Source of the DNA: Paenibacillus sp. FSL R5-0766
Lineage (GTDB): Bacteria; Bacillota; Bacilli; Paenibacillales; Paenibacillaceae
DNA length: 64,000 nucleotides
Direction: 5' to 3'
Assembly: GCF_037971845.1 (NCBI RefSeq)
Contig: NZ_CP150227.1
Location: 4,340,001-4,404,000 of the forward strand
The notes under the pieces were generated by a model. The model was not told where the DNA came from. It made no database searches and saw only the letters and a list, made by a program, of their open reading frames with translations. This document shows positions 1 through 8,904 of the stretch, one piece after another. The translations under genes and the position numbers were made by a program. Numbering within the stretch: the stretch's first letter is position 1; every line of letters starts with the position of its first letter.

Positions 1-2
1 CT

Positions 3-401
3 TTGGCACGCAGGGCAGATCCGGAACATCCGCTTCCTGTGCGAATTGAAGAGCTTCGGGATGAACCCTTTGTTGTATTGAAAAAAGGACAGGGCTTCCG
101 CAAACTTACATTTGATCTCTGTGAGCAGGCTGGTTTTGATCCCCAAGTTGTGTTTGAGAGCACCAATATTGAAACCGTTCAGTCGCTTGTCGCCACAGGT
201 ATGGGTATTACCCTGGTTCCACGCTTTATCGCCCGTGCCCCGCGCAGTGAATTCGTGCCTGTATACGTCCCACTCGCTGAGCCAACACCCAGCAGAACAC
301 TTGTTGTGGCTTATCGTCAAGGCAGAGTGCTGTCGAAGGCAGCCGAGGCATTCATCCATACGTTTCAACAGACTGTGGCCGAACTGTCTCAAGGAGACTA
401 A
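3..401 (+). CDS. LysR-family transcriptional regulator, C-terminal part (5' end outside window)
   Basis: The reading frame is open from the window edge, so only the last 132 codons are seen. The visible part matches the second half of a LysR effector-binding domain: a segment like FVVLKKGQGFR, then FESTNIETVQSLVATGMGITLVP, which is the typical hinge and second sub-domain, and a final helix near the stop. The DNA-binding helix-turn-helix must lie to the left and is not visible. The target genes cannot be told from here. The first in-frame codon at position 3 is TTG, but it is unlikely to be a start because the domain would be cut in half. Confidence 0.85.
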   Translation: MARRADPEHPLPVRIEELRDEPFVVLKKGQGFRKLTFDLCEQAGFDPQVVFESTNIETVQSLVATGMGITLVPRFIARAPRSEFVPVYVPLAEPTPSRTLVVAYRQGRVLSKAAEAFIHTFQQTVAELSQGD

Positions 402-445
402 TGAATTGTTCCTATGGATATGGAGGCATATGGTACTGAACCAAA

Positions 446-482
446 ACAAAGGCTTGACCCCTATGGGCCAAGCCTTTGTCGT
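446..482 (+). terminator. Hairpin terminator after the LysR gene
   Basis: An 11-bp perfect stem (ACAAAGGCTTG at 446-456 with CAAGCCTTTGT at 469-479) lies 45 bases after the LysR stop codon. The T-run after it is poor, so it may be a weak intrinsic terminator. The rest of 402-635 holds no gene that I can support. Confidence 0.5.
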
Positions 483-635
483 ATCTCGTTTCCCGCATCC
501 GTAGGATAGAGTTCTTACATTGCAATCACAGTAACTGGTTACAGTACAATGTTGCTTGTTAAGTTGTTTGGTTTTCGATGCTTATTTAAAATGTTAACGT
601 AGAAACGTACATAAGAAAACTTCATGTTTGGCGGT

Positions 636-821
636 TTATTTACGCAAATTACGATCGCTTGTCAGCCTGTTTTGCTGATTCATTACACGGCCTTCGTCCT
701 GAACAGTTGAATCAGGGGGTGATAGCCCTCCTGCTCCATTCTCTAAGAATGCCCTTAAGTGATCTTCCCTTGTGTTATCCTGTTCCAGTCTCCTGAGCGT
801 ATCTTTCACATGGTTGTCCAT
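636..821 (-). CDS. Small hypothetical protein, 61 aa
   Basis: This short gene is supported mainly by an excellent ribosome binding site: AAGGAGG lies 9-10 bases before the ATG on the minus strand. The protein is hydrophilic, rich in Asp, Glu, Arg and Asn, with no membrane segment, no cysteine and no signal peptide. The N-terminal half looks helical (VKDTLRRLEQDNTREDHLRAFLE), and the C-terminal half looks disordered. I do not recognise a family. It lies downstream of mtnU on the same strand with a gap of 90 bases. Confidence 0.6.
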   Translation of the reverse strand: MDNHVKDTLRRLEQDNTREDHLRAFLENGAGGLSPPDSTVQDEGRVMNQQNRLTSDRNLRK

Positions 822-911
822 TGATTGATCATCCTCCTTGGTGACGGGATAGTTATCATTACCCGCGTCATGGAAGAATAAACACTTCTGCGAAAATTTT
901 ATTCCGCTTTT

Positions 912-1733
912 TTATTTTTCGCCAAAATAAACGCCAGGTCGACGGTCCTCAAATACGGGAATACGGCCGCGAACCTCATCTACCAGAGATGGACGAATAA
1001 TTCCGGTCACGATCTCTTCCCCTTCGCCACCTTCAGCCACAATCTCACCCCAAGGATCAATGATGAGGGAATGTCCGAAAAATTCAGTCTCTCCCCCTTT
1101 TCCCACACGGTTACAGGCAATCACATACATCTGATTCTCAATCGCTCGTGCCGTAAGCAACGTACGCCAGTGGTGCAGACGAGGGTTCGGCCATTCAGCC
1201 GGAACAATCAATGCCTTGGCACCATTTAAAGCAAGGGTGCGGGCAAGTTCCGGAAACCGGATGTCATAACAGATCGAAGCACCCGCTGTAAGACCGTTCT
1301 GCAGTTCAAAAATTTCAGGTTCCGCACCAGGCTGTAAATATTTCTCCTCGTCCATCAGACGAAACAAATGTAATTTATCGTATCGAGTGACCTGTTTTCC
1401 TTCATGATCATACGCGTACATTGTATTGTATATTTGACCATCCCGTTTCTCGGCAATTGAACCCCCAACGATGGAAATTTGATGTTTTTGAGCAAAAGCA
1501 GACAGCCATTCCCGAGATTTCTGGCCTTCCGGGTCAGCGAGTTCATGAATTTGAGTCAAAGCGTATCCGGTATTCCACATCTCAGGTAACACAGCCAGCC
1601 CCAGATCCGGATACTGTTCTACCGCACGCTCAAGCAACGCCTGCATATGTTTATGATTGGCCTCAGGGTCTCCGAGTTGAATATCGCCCTGAATCAGGGC
1701 TACACGCATTTCTCCCTGTTTTTTTTCTGTCAT
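912..1733 (-). CDS. mtnU: Carbon-nitrogen hydrolase, probable omega-amidase of methionine salvage
   Basis: This is a nitrilase-superfamily enzyme of 273 residues. The catalytic triad is visible: Glu51 in PEMWNTG, Lys120 in YDKLHLF and Cys155 in SICYDIRFPE. The closest functional assignment is omega-amidase, which hydrolyses alpha-ketoglutaramate left when MtnE uses glutamine as amino donor in the last step of methionine salvage. The mtnE gene about 3 kb away supports this, as mtnU and mtnE are also neighbours in Bacillus. I placed the start at the ATG at 1733 because GAGGAG lies 8 bases before it. A GTG three codons upstream overlaps the ribosome binding site. A different omega-amide substrate is possible. 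Confidence 0.85.
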   Translation of the reverse strand: MTEKKQGEMRVALIQGDIQLGDPEANHKHMQALLERAVEQYPDLGLAVLPEMWNTGYALTQIHELADPEGQKSREWLSAFAQKHQISIVGGSIAEKRDGQIYNTMYAYDHEGKQVTRYDKLHLFRLMDEEKYLQPGAEPEIFELQNGLTAGASICYDIRFPELARTLALNGAKALIVPAEWPNPRLHHWRTLLTARAIENQMYVIACNRVGKGGETEFFGHSLIIDPWGEIVAEGGEGEEIVTGIIRPSLVDEVRGRIPVFEDRRPGVYFGEK

Positions 1734-1806
1734 GACAAGCACTCCTCTGAACCGTAATACCTGCTATCATAGCTTGATCCTCTTGAGTACCGCAAGCCTG
1801 TTTTTG

Positions 1807-3429
1807 TTATGAACTTGCACACAACAACTCAGGCAGCAGGGTCAGCAATCGATCGCTCGTGAGCGCATCACCCACATTCCAGGTCGACTCATCCACAGCG
1901 TACACCCGCCCATTCTGCACGGCAGGAAGGGTCCTCCAGCTGTGACTTTCCATTAGCATCTCTGTAGCCCGCCTTGCCACAACTTCCTCAGGCAGCATAA
2001 CAAACACATGATCTCCCGCGTACTGACGTACCGCTTCAGCCGAAATTTCCTTATAGGCTCTGCCTGCCGCAAGTGCTTCCTTCACTTTGGTCACTGGCCT
2101 GAATCCCATTGGATGATATAACATAGGCGCCAGACCGATATTGCCCATAACAAATAATCTTGCACCCCGATGGTATGTAAATACGGATGCCGTTTCCCCC
2201 TCTTCAATCACAGTATGGATCTTCGCCCACATCTGCTCAGTACGCTCCGCATAGGAGGTTAACCATTGTTCAGCCTGAGGTTGTCTGCCAAACCAATTGC
2301 CCAATCTGCGCATTCGTTCTTCCAGGGTGGCATGTGAATTGTAAGCAAGCGTCGGTGCAATCCGGTAAAGTTGTTCATATTGCTGTTCATTGCTGCTATC
2401 AAAAATAATCAAATCCGGCTTCATGATAACAGCTGCTTCCACATTAACCGGAGCAACCGCGTCATAGGTCTGATCTCCCAATATCTGAATGCCCAGCATC
2501 AGCAGATCCCCTGCCGAATCTCCGTAATACATAATTCGCTCCGGGTTTACTGGAATATTCACATCATGACCCAACCAATCATGTACTAATGTCTGCTGCT
2601 GAATTGATCTGTCATATTGACGAGGAGATAATCCGGTCATTTGGCGAAAACGCCTGCTGAAATAATACTCATCCTTAAAGCCCACGCGACTTGCTATATC
2701 CCGAAGTGGTTCATCTGATTTACGAAGCCATTCCTTGGCATGTTTGATGCGTACATGATTCACATAATCGAGCGGCTTGTGACCTGTGAGTTGTCTGAAA
2801 AGGGTCGTATATTGTACTGGTCTGATCTCCGCAAGACGTGCCAGTTTCTGTACAGTGATTTCTTCACCATAATGGTCGTCCACATACTGAATCGTACTGT
2901 GTAGTCTGGCTTCCATACTCTGTTCCGTCTTTGGAGAAGTGTACCGGGTAATGATCATCTCCATCCATTTTTGGAACTGTGCATTCAAATGACTGTATTC
3001 GGCATCTGTTTTATACTTCCGAGTGACATACATTTGCTCAAGCAGCCCACTTAACGGAGCATAGGGATAACCATTCAATTGGTTTCTGTGTTCAAATACA
3101 GGACGGGTAAAGAGCTCGGGATCACCCGTCAGCACATGAATAACATCAAAAGCCATCACAATATATTTCAAATCCGAGTTATTACGATGTTCAATCTGGT
3201 ACCCCTCTCCCGGAGAAAGCGGATAAACACATCCCGTAGTAAATGGAAACTGTTCATGTCCAATATATAAACGCCCATCCCCTTCTTCGCAGATCAGGAA
3301 CGCATGTTTCTCGCAAGCAACTTCCAGCATCACCTGTTCAGGTAGTTCAATTCGACGTACCAGATGATCCAGGCGAAACATGAATGCTGAAAAGAACAAC
3401 GCTCCCCCATCGGCATCCAAAGCCTGCAT
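1807..3429 (-). CDS. AraC-family regulator fused to a siderophore-binding domain (Btr-like)
   Basis: The 540-residue protein has three parts: an N-terminal AraC-type sensor region (about 1-160), a double helix-turn-helix DNA-binding domain (about 175-274, ending in the usual GFKDEYYFSRRFRQMTG signature), and a C-terminal domain (about 281-537) homologous to periplasmic iron-siderophore binding proteins. It has no signal peptide, so it should act in the cytoplasm. The architecture matches B. subtilis Btr (YbbB), which senses bacillibactin and activates its uptake genes. Ligand and targets here are inferred, most likely the adjacent lipoprotein gene. A ribosome binding site, GAGGTG, lies 7 bases before the ATG, and a Fur box lies just upstream. 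Confidence 0.9.
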   Translation of the reverse strand: MQALDADGGALFFSAFMFRLDHLVRRIELPEQVMLEVACEKHAFLICEEGDGRLYIGHEQFPFTTGCVYPLSPGEGYQIEHRNNSDLKYIVMAFDVIHVLTGDPELFTRPVFEHRNQLNGYPYAPLSGLLEQMYVTRKYKTDAEYSHLNAQFQKWMEMIITRYTSPKTEQSMEARLHSTIQYVDDHYGEEITVQKLARLAEIRPVQYTTLFRQLTGHKPLDYVNHVRIKHAKEWLRKSDEPLRDIASRVGFKDEYYFSRRFRQMTGLSPRQYDRSIQQQTLVHDWLGHDVNIPVNPERIMYYGDSAGDLLMLGIQILGDQTYDAVAPVNVEAAVIMKPDLIIFDSSNEQQYEQLYRIAPTLAYNSHATLEERMRRLGNWFGRQPQAEQWLTSYAERTEQMWAKIHTVIEEGETASVFTYHRGARLFVMGNIGLAPMLYHPMGFRPVTKVKEALAAGRAYKEISAEAVRQYAGDHVFVMLPEEVVARRATEMLMESHSWRTLPAVQNGRVYAVDESTWNVGDALTSDRLLTLLPELLCASS

Positions 3430-3454
3430 GTCGGTTCACCTCGTTTTTCTGAAA

Positions 3455-3469
3455 TGAGAATAATTATCA
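3455..3469. promoter_or_regulatory. Fur box upstream of the AraC-type regulator
   Basis: The 15-mer TGAGAATAATTATCA differs at one position from the 7-1-7 Fur core TGATAATNATTATCA. It lies 26 bases before the start codon of the regulator, where a repressor would block transcription. Iron repression of the regulator is therefore expected. Confidence 0.75.
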
Positions 3470-3533
3470 ATCATTCTGTATGGTCTGATTATAAGCGAGC
3501 GATGGTCAATAATCCAGATATGAGTTTAATCAG

Positions 3534-3562
3534 CAAAAAAGAGCGTTCAACGAAATGTTGAA
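3534..3562 (-). terminator. Intrinsic terminator of the siderophore-binding lipoprotein gene
   Basis: On the minus strand a 6-bp stem (TTCAAC and GTTGAA, 3546-3562) is followed shortly by six T residues. It lies about 70 bases after the stop codon of the lipoprotein gene, between it and the AraC-type regulator gene. Confidence 0.5.
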
Positions 3563-3631
3563 GGCCCCTTTCACTTTTTTTATAACTGCATTACTCAAAG
3601 GTGTTACTGCTGCCTCACTAGCTCGTCACCA

Positions 3632-4627
3632 TTATTGGATCATCTGTTTTGGCAGCTCTTGTAACAGCCACTCCCTCGAAAGAGCATCACTAGAAGCTTT
3701 TACGATATTAAAACGATATACTTTTCCTTCTTTCACCGCAGGCAGGTTCTTCCAGATTGTACTATCCAGCAATTCCTTGGTGGATTGTTTCGCATCGTCG
3801 GTCACAGGATCCAGAATAAATATCCGATCACCGGCAAATTCAGATAATTTTTCAGTTGAAATCTCTACAAATCCCATGTCTTCATCCAATACTTTCTGGA
3901 TTTCCGCGGTTGGCTTCAGCCCGTCTTTTCCGTATAACAACTGTGGCAATCCTGCACCCGCCATGACAAACAGACGATTCCCGGGATACATGGTGAATAC
4001 CGAAGCAGTCTCCCCTTCTTTTAATCCGTTCTCATGAAGTTGCGTCCACATCTCTTCCGTCGCTTTTTGATGAGCCGTAATCCAATCCTCTGCCTCTTGT
4101 TTCTTATTCAACAAATCGCCAAGGATACGCATGCGATCTTCTATTAAACCAAACGAATCAAATGTAACCGTGGGTGCAACCTTTGCGATCTGATCATATT
4201 GAGCCTCGTCACTGTTGGAGAAAATAATCAGATCGGGATTCAGGTCTAACGCCTTTTCCACACTGATCGGAAATCCTACATCTTCTGACTGAGCAACCTG
4301 ATCATCAAATACGGTTCCCTCTTGACGAAGTATGCCGACAGGAACTACACCAAGCGCGAGCAGATCCCCTGTAACTTCTCCATGATAGATAACTCGCTTC
4401 GGATTTACAGGAATCTCAACTTCATGGCCAGTCCAGTCTTTGAATATCCGGGTCTCGCCCTCGTTCGTCTCTTTCGTTGCAGTTTGGGTCTCTGTGGTTT
4501 CTGTGGCTGCTTTGGAATCATCTGCGCCAGCAGCAGGTGTTGCAGCCTGATTTCCACAAGCCAGTAGCAGGATGGATAACCATGTGATCGTTAATAATAC
4601 TCCCGTATTTCGTATGCCCTTTTTCAT
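3632..4627 (-). CDS. Iron-siderophore ABC transporter substrate-binding lipoprotein
   Basis: The 331-residue protein begins with a basic, hydrophobic signal peptide and a lipobox (LLAC, acylated Cys24), followed by a Thr/Ala/Glu-rich linker. The mature part is a cluster A-III (helical-backbone) substrate-binding fold: a GHEVEIPVNPKRVIYHGE first strand-loop, NPDLIIFSNSDEAQYDQIAKVAPT in the first lobe, and a second lobe from about residue 210. It should capture a ferric siderophore outside the membrane and pass it to a permease. No permease or ATPase gene is nearby, so it must work with one encoded elsewhere. A near-perfect Fur box lies upstream. It resembles the C-terminal domain of the adjacent regulator closely. 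Confidence 0.9.
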   Translation of the reverse strand: MKKGIRNTGVLLTITWLSILLLACGNQAATPAAGADDSKAATETTETQTATKETNEGETRIFKDWTGHEVEIPVNPKRVIYHGEVTGDLLALGVVPVGILRQEGTVFDDQVAQSEDVGFPISVEKALDLNPDLIIFSNSDEAQYDQIAKVAPTVTFDSFGLIEDRMRILGDLLNKKQEAEDWITAHQKATEEMWTQLHENGLKEGETASVFTMYPGNRLFVMAGAGLPQLLYGKDGLKPTAEIQKVLDEDMGFVEISTEKLSEFAGDRIFILDPVTDDAKQSTKELLDSTIWKNLPAVKEGKVYRFNIVKASSDALSREWLLQELPKQMIQ

Positions 4628-4672
4628 TTCTATTTCTCCCCCTGTATCATGTGCGTTGTGCTAGAAATTAAT

Positions 4673-4691
4673 GATATTGATTATCATTATC
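4673..4691. promoter_or_regulatory. Fur box upstream of the siderophore-binding lipoprotein gene
   Basis: The 19-mer GATATTGATTATCATTATC matches the classical Fur consensus at 18 of 19 positions. It is 46 bases upstream of the lipoprotein start codon, so iron repression of that gene is very likely. The rest of the 4628-4888 gap must also hold the promoter of mtnE, which I could not place with confidence. Confidence 0.88.
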
Positions 4692-4888
4692 GGATATTAT
4701 CATAAAACATGGTTTCTCTCAGCTCAATGGACAAAACTAAATGAGCACTTTCAGTTTTGTACAATACTCCGCTCTTTGCTCCTATGTACTGTATATTCAA
4801 GTGCATTTCCCTCTATACAGCTCGGGATTGGCGTGATAAATTAATGAGAACTATTTGCCATTTTTAATAAACCGGAGTGATGAATCTA

Positions 4889-6097
4889 ATGACCCATTCA
4901 GACCATACATCTGCTCGTTCAGCTTTTAAGATACCGACTTCTGATGTGATGACACAGCTGCCAACGCAATTTTTTGCTACCCTTGTTCAAAATGTAAATC
5001 GTGAAATCGCAAGTGGACATGACGTGATCAATCTGGGTCAGGGGAACCCGGATACACCTACACCACCTCATATTGTGAAAACACTGCAAGAGTCGGCTGA
5101 GAATCCCCTCTACCACAAATACTCCCCTTTTAGAGGGCACTCTTTCCTGAAGGAAGCTGTCGCCAAACGTTATAAGGAAGATTACAACGTTGATCTGGAC
5201 CCCGAGACTGAAGTAGCCATTCTGTTCGGAGGCAAAACAGGTCTGGTTCAGTTACCACAGGTACTGCTTAACCCCGGCGACACCGTTCTCGTTCCAGATC
5301 CCGGCTACCCGGATTACTGGTCTGGTGTTGCGCTCGCCAAAGCAAACATGTCATTTATGCCTTTGCTCGAGTCCAACGCATTCCTGCCGGATTATGAAGC
5401 TGTTACAGCCGAAGATCGGGAAAAGGCCAAGCTGATGTTCCTGAACTACCCCAACAACCCAACGTCAGCAACGGCCCCCCTTTCGTTCTACGAAGATACG
5501 GTAGAATTCGCCATTCAAAATCAAATCGTAGTAGCCAGCGACTTTGCTTACGGTGCAATTGGATTCGACGGACATCGTCCAGTCAGTTTCCTGCAAGCCC
5601 CTGGTGCCAAAGAAGTCGGTATTGAGTTCTATACGTTATCCAAAACATACAATATGGCTGGATGGCGTGTTGGATTCGCACTCGGTAACGCAGAGATTGT
5701 CTCTAAAATCAATCTGCTTCAGGATCATATCTATGTCAGTCTTTTTGGTGGGATTCAAGCTGCCGCAACGGAAGCACTTACTGGCTCCCAGGAATGTGTT
5801 GCCTCGCTGGTTTCACGTTACGAATCGCGTCGCAATACGTTTTATGACGCTCTTTCCTCGATTGGCTGGCAAGCTACGAAACCCGCAGGTTCATTCTTCA
5901 GCTGGTTGCCTGTACCTGCCGGTCATACCTCCGCTTCATTTGCAGACTTGTTACTGCGAGAAGCCAAGGTGGCCGTAGCCCCAGGTATTGGTTTTGGTTC
6001 ACATGGTGAAGGCTATGTGCGCGCAGGACTGCTAAGTGATGAAAACCGATTACGCGAAGCTGTGGAGCGGATTGGCAAGCTGAATTTATTCAAGTAA
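4889..6097 (+). CDS. mtnE: Methionine-salvage aminotransferase (2-oxo-4-methylthiobutanoate transaminase)
   Basis: This is a fold-type I, PLP-dependent aminotransferase of about 402 residues. Family signatures are visible: LGQGNPDTPTPPH near the N-terminus, FLNYPNNPTSA in the middle, the PLP lysine in YTLSKTYNMAGWRVG and a C-terminal GSFFSWLPVP. The overall pattern matches B. subtilis MtnE (YkrV), which makes methionine from 2-oxo-4-methylthiobutanoate, preferring glutamine. The link to mtnU on one side and mtnWXB on the other supports this. I chose the ATG at 4889, 11 bases after GGAG at 4874-4877. GTG at 4877 and ATG at 4880 lie too close to it. Confidence 0.88.
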   Translation: MTHSDHTSARSAFKIPTSDVMTQLPTQFFATLVQNVNREIASGHDVINLGQGNPDTPTPPHIVKTLQESAENPLYHKYSPFRGHSFLKEAVAKRYKEDYNVDLDPETEVAILFGGKTGLVQLPQVLLNPGDTVLVPDPGYPDYWSGVALAKANMSFMPLLESNAFLPDYEAVTAEDREKAKLMFLNYPNNPTSATAPLSFYEDTVEFAIQNQIVVASDFAYGAIGFDGHRPVSFLQAPGAKEVGIEFYTLSKTYNMAGWRVGFALGNAEIVSKINLLQDHIYVSLFGGIQAAATEALTGSQECVASLVSRYESRRNTFYDALSSIGWQATKPAGSFFSWLPVPAGHTSASFADLLLREAKVAVAPGIGFGSHGEGYVRAGLLSDENRLREAVERIGKLNLFK

Positions 6098-6164
6098 TTT
6101 ACAGGACAATAACCCCTTTGCATATGCCAACTTTCCATGGTATGTTATAAGAAATATTGAACGA

Positions 6165-6402
6165 AACGTGATGACGGGACCAGTAAGAGAATATCAGTCG
6201 CGCCCAGAGAGTAAATTCCACCCTGCTGAAAGAATTTACCGCGACTCTTCTCTGAAACCTACCCCTGAGCGGCCTGTTACGTACAGGACAGTGCCTTCTG
6301 TTACAGGGCATGAAGCCGGATGATCTAATCATCAATAAAGGTGGTACCGCGGAAGTAACGAACTTTCGTCCTTTTTAACTAAAGGGCGGGAGTTTTTTTT
6401 GT
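6165..6402 (+). promoter_or_regulatory. T-box leader, proline type, upstream of proBAC
   Basis: The conserved T-box sequence AAAGGTGGTACCGCGGAAG (6337-6355) is followed by an intrinsic terminator. Upstream is a stem I-like region starting with GGGACCAGTAAGAGA, whose AGAGA pairs with TCTCT at 6249-6253. The internal loop between this helix and GGG/CCC contains GAAACCTA, which offers the proline codon CCT at 6258-6260 as specifier. Uncharged tRNA-Pro would stabilise the antiterminator and allow transcription of proB and downstream genes. The specifier is my reading of the fold, and ACC (Thr) in the adjacent register is a less likely alternative. The 5' end is approximate. Confidence 0.92.
6361..6402 (+). 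terminator. T-box attenuator terminator
   Basis: A GC-rich stem (CGTCCTTT with AAAGGGCG, extended by AACT with AGTT) is followed by eight T residues. It lies immediately after the T-box sequence and forms the off-state of the leader. Confidence 0.9.
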
Positions 6403-6458
6403 ACCCGCAAAAGCCTGCTCCAGAAGCACTTATTAATCATGTTTAAGGAAGTGAAACC

Positions 6459-7562
6459 ATGACTTCACGTATTGTAGTTAAGATTGGAAGCAGCTCGCTT
6501 ACAACGGAAGAAGGCGGTCTGGATCGCAGTTCGATCACTTTTTTTGCCGGAGAAATTGCAGCATTGGCTGATCAGGGCCATGAAGTGCTTTTGGTCACCT
6601 CTGGAGCGGTAGCGGCCGGATTCCGGGAGATCGGTTATCCTCAGCGCCCCAAACTGCTACATGAGAAACAAGCCGCAGCGGCCGTTGGGCAGGCATTACT
6701 GATGCAGGCATATCAACAGGCTTTTGCAGCGCACCGCGTTACTACGGCGCAAATTCTGTTAACTCGTACAGACTTTCACAGTCGTAAACGCATGGGTAAT
6801 GCAGGCATGACCGTAGAAGAGCTGCTCAAACAGCGAGTGATTCCGATTTTTAATGAGAATGATACGGTTTCGGTGGATGAATTGAAGTTTGGTGATAACG
6901 ATCTGTTGTCCGCATTGGTTGCGAACCTGGTGAAGGCACAGCATCTGATCATTCTTACCGATACCAACGGACTGTACACCGCAGATCCGCGTAAAGATCC
7001 TTCTGCCGTTCGTTACGACCGTATCCCCGAGATAACGGCTGAGATCTACGCTTTTGCCGGCGGTTCAGGATCAACGGTTGGTACAGGCGGAATGCGATCC
7101 AAAGTTGATGCAGCCAAGGTTGCTACACGTGGAGGCGTACCTGTATTCGTGGGAAGTGTGAAAGAACCCGGAGATATGCAGAAGGCGGTTGATGGCACGG
7201 GCAAAGGAACTTACTTTGAGACACGACTCGCTTCACTATCTCGTAAAAAGCAGTGGCTCGGCTTCATGTCTACTCCGCTGGGAACCGTCGTTGTGGATGA
7301 TGGTGCTGAAGAAGCACTTGTCCATGGGGGCCATAGTCTTCTGCCTGTAGGGGTCAAGCGAGTACTGGGAACATTCCATGCCGGAGACGTCGTAGAGGTC
7401 ATTGGAATGGATGAAACCTTGCTCGGTCGCGGTATTGTCAATTATGATGATGACCAGCTTCGACTCATTGCCGGACTTCCCAGTGGAGATGTGATGAAAC
7501 GACTTGCCAGCATCCACAGACTTGAAGTTATTCATAGAGACGAATGGATTACCTTAAAATAA
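6459..7562 (+). CDS. proB: Glutamate 5-kinase
   Basis: ProB phosphorylates the gamma-carboxyl of glutamate with ATP, the first step of proline synthesis in the cytoplasm. The 367-residue protein has the amino acid kinase domain (about 1-260), opening with RIVVKIGSSSLTTEEGG and containing IPIFNENDTVSVDELKFGDND and a GTGGMRSKVDAAKVA segment. A C-terminal PUA domain follows (about 280-365). The length is usual for the family. It is the first gene after the T-box leader and is followed by proA after 58 bases. Starvation for charged tRNA-Pro should switch it on. Feedback inhibition by proline is a family property. Confidence 0.97.
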   Translation: MTSRIVVKIGSSSLTTEEGGLDRSSITFFAGEIAALADQGHEVLLVTSGAVAAGFREIGYPQRPKLLHEKQAAAAVGQALLMQAYQQAFAAHRVTTAQILLTRTDFHSRKRMGNAGMTVEELLKQRVIPIFNENDTVSVDELKFGDNDLLSALVANLVKAQHLIILTDTNGLYTADPRKDPSAVRYDRIPEITAEIYAFAGGSGSTVGTGGMRSKVDAAKVATRGGVPVFVGSVKEPGDMQKAVDGTGKGTYFETRLASLSRKKQWLGFMSTPLGTVVVDDGAEEALVHGGHSLLPVGVKRVLGTFHAGDVVEVIGMDETLLGRGIVNYDDDQLRLIAGLPSGDVMKRLASIHRLEVIHRDEWITLK

Positions 7563-7620
7563 ACTTGAAGCTATATAGTGGTTGAAATACTCAACTTTAT
7601 ATATATGAGGAGGAATTAAG

Positions 7621-8868
7621 ATGAGTGAAGTGAGAGAAAAAGCCAGCAAAGCCCAAGCAACGGTTCCACAGCTGAACCGATTGAATACAGAACAGAAAAA
7701 TACGGCCCTGCGTGTCATGGCAGATGCTTTGATTAAGGAAACGGATTCCATCATTACGGCAAACGCCGAAGATCTGGAACGCGGCAGAGAACAAGGTACG
7801 CCGGAATCCATGCTGGATCGACTCGCCCTCAATAAAGAGCGCATTGTTGGCATTGCTGAAGGATTACGTCAGATTGCGGATCTCCCTGATCCAGTCGGTG
7901 AAGTATTGGAGACATTTACCCGTCCTAACGGATTACATGTTGAAAAACTTAGAGTGCCGATTGGTCTGATCGGTATCATCTACGAAGCTCGACCTAATGT
8001 AACCGTGGACGCAGCCGGATTATGTCTCAAAACAGGTAATGCGGTGCTTCTGCGCGGCGGCTCCTCTGCCTTGTCCTCCAACCGCAAAATTGTCGAGGTA
8101 CTGCATCAGGCACTCACAACCACAGACATGCCTGCTGATGCGCTGCAACTGGTTGAGGATGCAGATCGTGCTTCCGTGGATGAAATGCTCAAACTGAACG
8201 GATTACTGGACGTTATTATTCCACGAGGCGGGGCTTCGCTCATTCGTAATGTGGTTGCCAATGCAACCGTACCTGTCATCGAAACTGGGGCTGGCATCTG
8301 CCATACCTATGTGGATGAAACAGCCGATCCGGTCATGGCAGCCGAAATTGCCATCAATGCCAAGGCACAACGTCCTTCTGTATGTAACTCCATGGAAACG
8401 TTACTCCTACATGCCGCATACGCGGAAGAGCACCTGCCTGCTCTTGCCGAACAATTCCGTGAGGCGAATGTGATTTTGAAAGGTTGCGACACGGTACGCC
8501 GTCTTGTCCCTTCCGCTCTTGAGGCAACCGAGGAAGACTATGCGACCGAGTACAACGACTATATTTTAAATATCCGTGTGGTCAAGAATCTGGATGAAGC
8601 GATGCAGCACATCGCACATTACGGAACCAAACATTCCGAGTGTATCGTAACCCGGGATACAGCCCATGCAGAGCGTTTTATGCATGATGTGGATGCAGCA
8701 GCCGTCTATCACAATGCGTCCACACGTTTCACTGACGGATTTGAATTTGGCTATGGAGCCGAAATCGGGATCAGTACTCAGAAATTGCATGCACGTGGAC
8801 CGATGGGACTGCCAGCACTGACGTCAACCAAATATCGGATTACAGGCAATGGACAGATTCGTCAATAA
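7621..8868 (+). CDS. proA: Gamma-glutamyl phosphate reductase
   Basis: ProA reduces gamma-glutamyl phosphate to glutamate semialdehyde with NADPH, the second step of proline synthesis, and usually works with ProB. The 415-residue protein belongs to the aldehyde dehydrogenase superfamily. The nucleotide-binding segment GLIGIIYEARPNVTVDAAGLCLKTGNAVLLRGG is clear, and the catalytic cysteine is in NAKAQRPSVCNSMETLL. The start is supported by GAGGAGG 9 bases upstream. It sits between proB and proC on one presumed transcript. Confidence 0.97.
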   Translation: MSEVREKASKAQATVPQLNRLNTEQKNTALRVMADALIKETDSIITANAEDLERGREQGTPESMLDRLALNKERIVGIAEGLRQIADLPDPVGEVLETFTRPNGLHVEKLRVPIGLIGIIYEARPNVTVDAAGLCLKTGNAVLLRGGSSALSSNRKIVEVLHQALTTTDMPADALQLVEDADRASVDEMLKLNGLLDVIIPRGGASLIRNVVANATVPVIETGAGICHTYVDETADPVMAAEIAINAKAQRPSVCNSMETLLLHAAYAEEHLPALAEQFREANVILKGCDTVRRLVPSALEATEEDYATEYNDYILNIRVVKNLDEAMQHIAHYGTKHSECIVTRDTAHAERFMHDVDAAAVYHNASTRFTDGFEFGYGAEIGISTQKLHARGPMGLPALTSTKYRITGNGQIRQ

Positions 8869-8904
8869 TATCTCAGCACCAGTTATATAGGAGGAACGAT
8901 AAAT

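Noticed and set aside
517..552. Imperfect palindrome with GTAACTGGTTAC and outer ACATTG/CAATGT arms
   Set aside because: Inner and outer arms are not centred on the same point and no promoter or start codon lies near, so I could not support an operator.
4732..4759. CAAAACT/AGTTTTG hairpin before mtnE, considered as an S-box or terminator
   Set aside because: Stem is only 7 bp with a 14-base loop, there is no T-run and none of the conserved S-box core bases are present.
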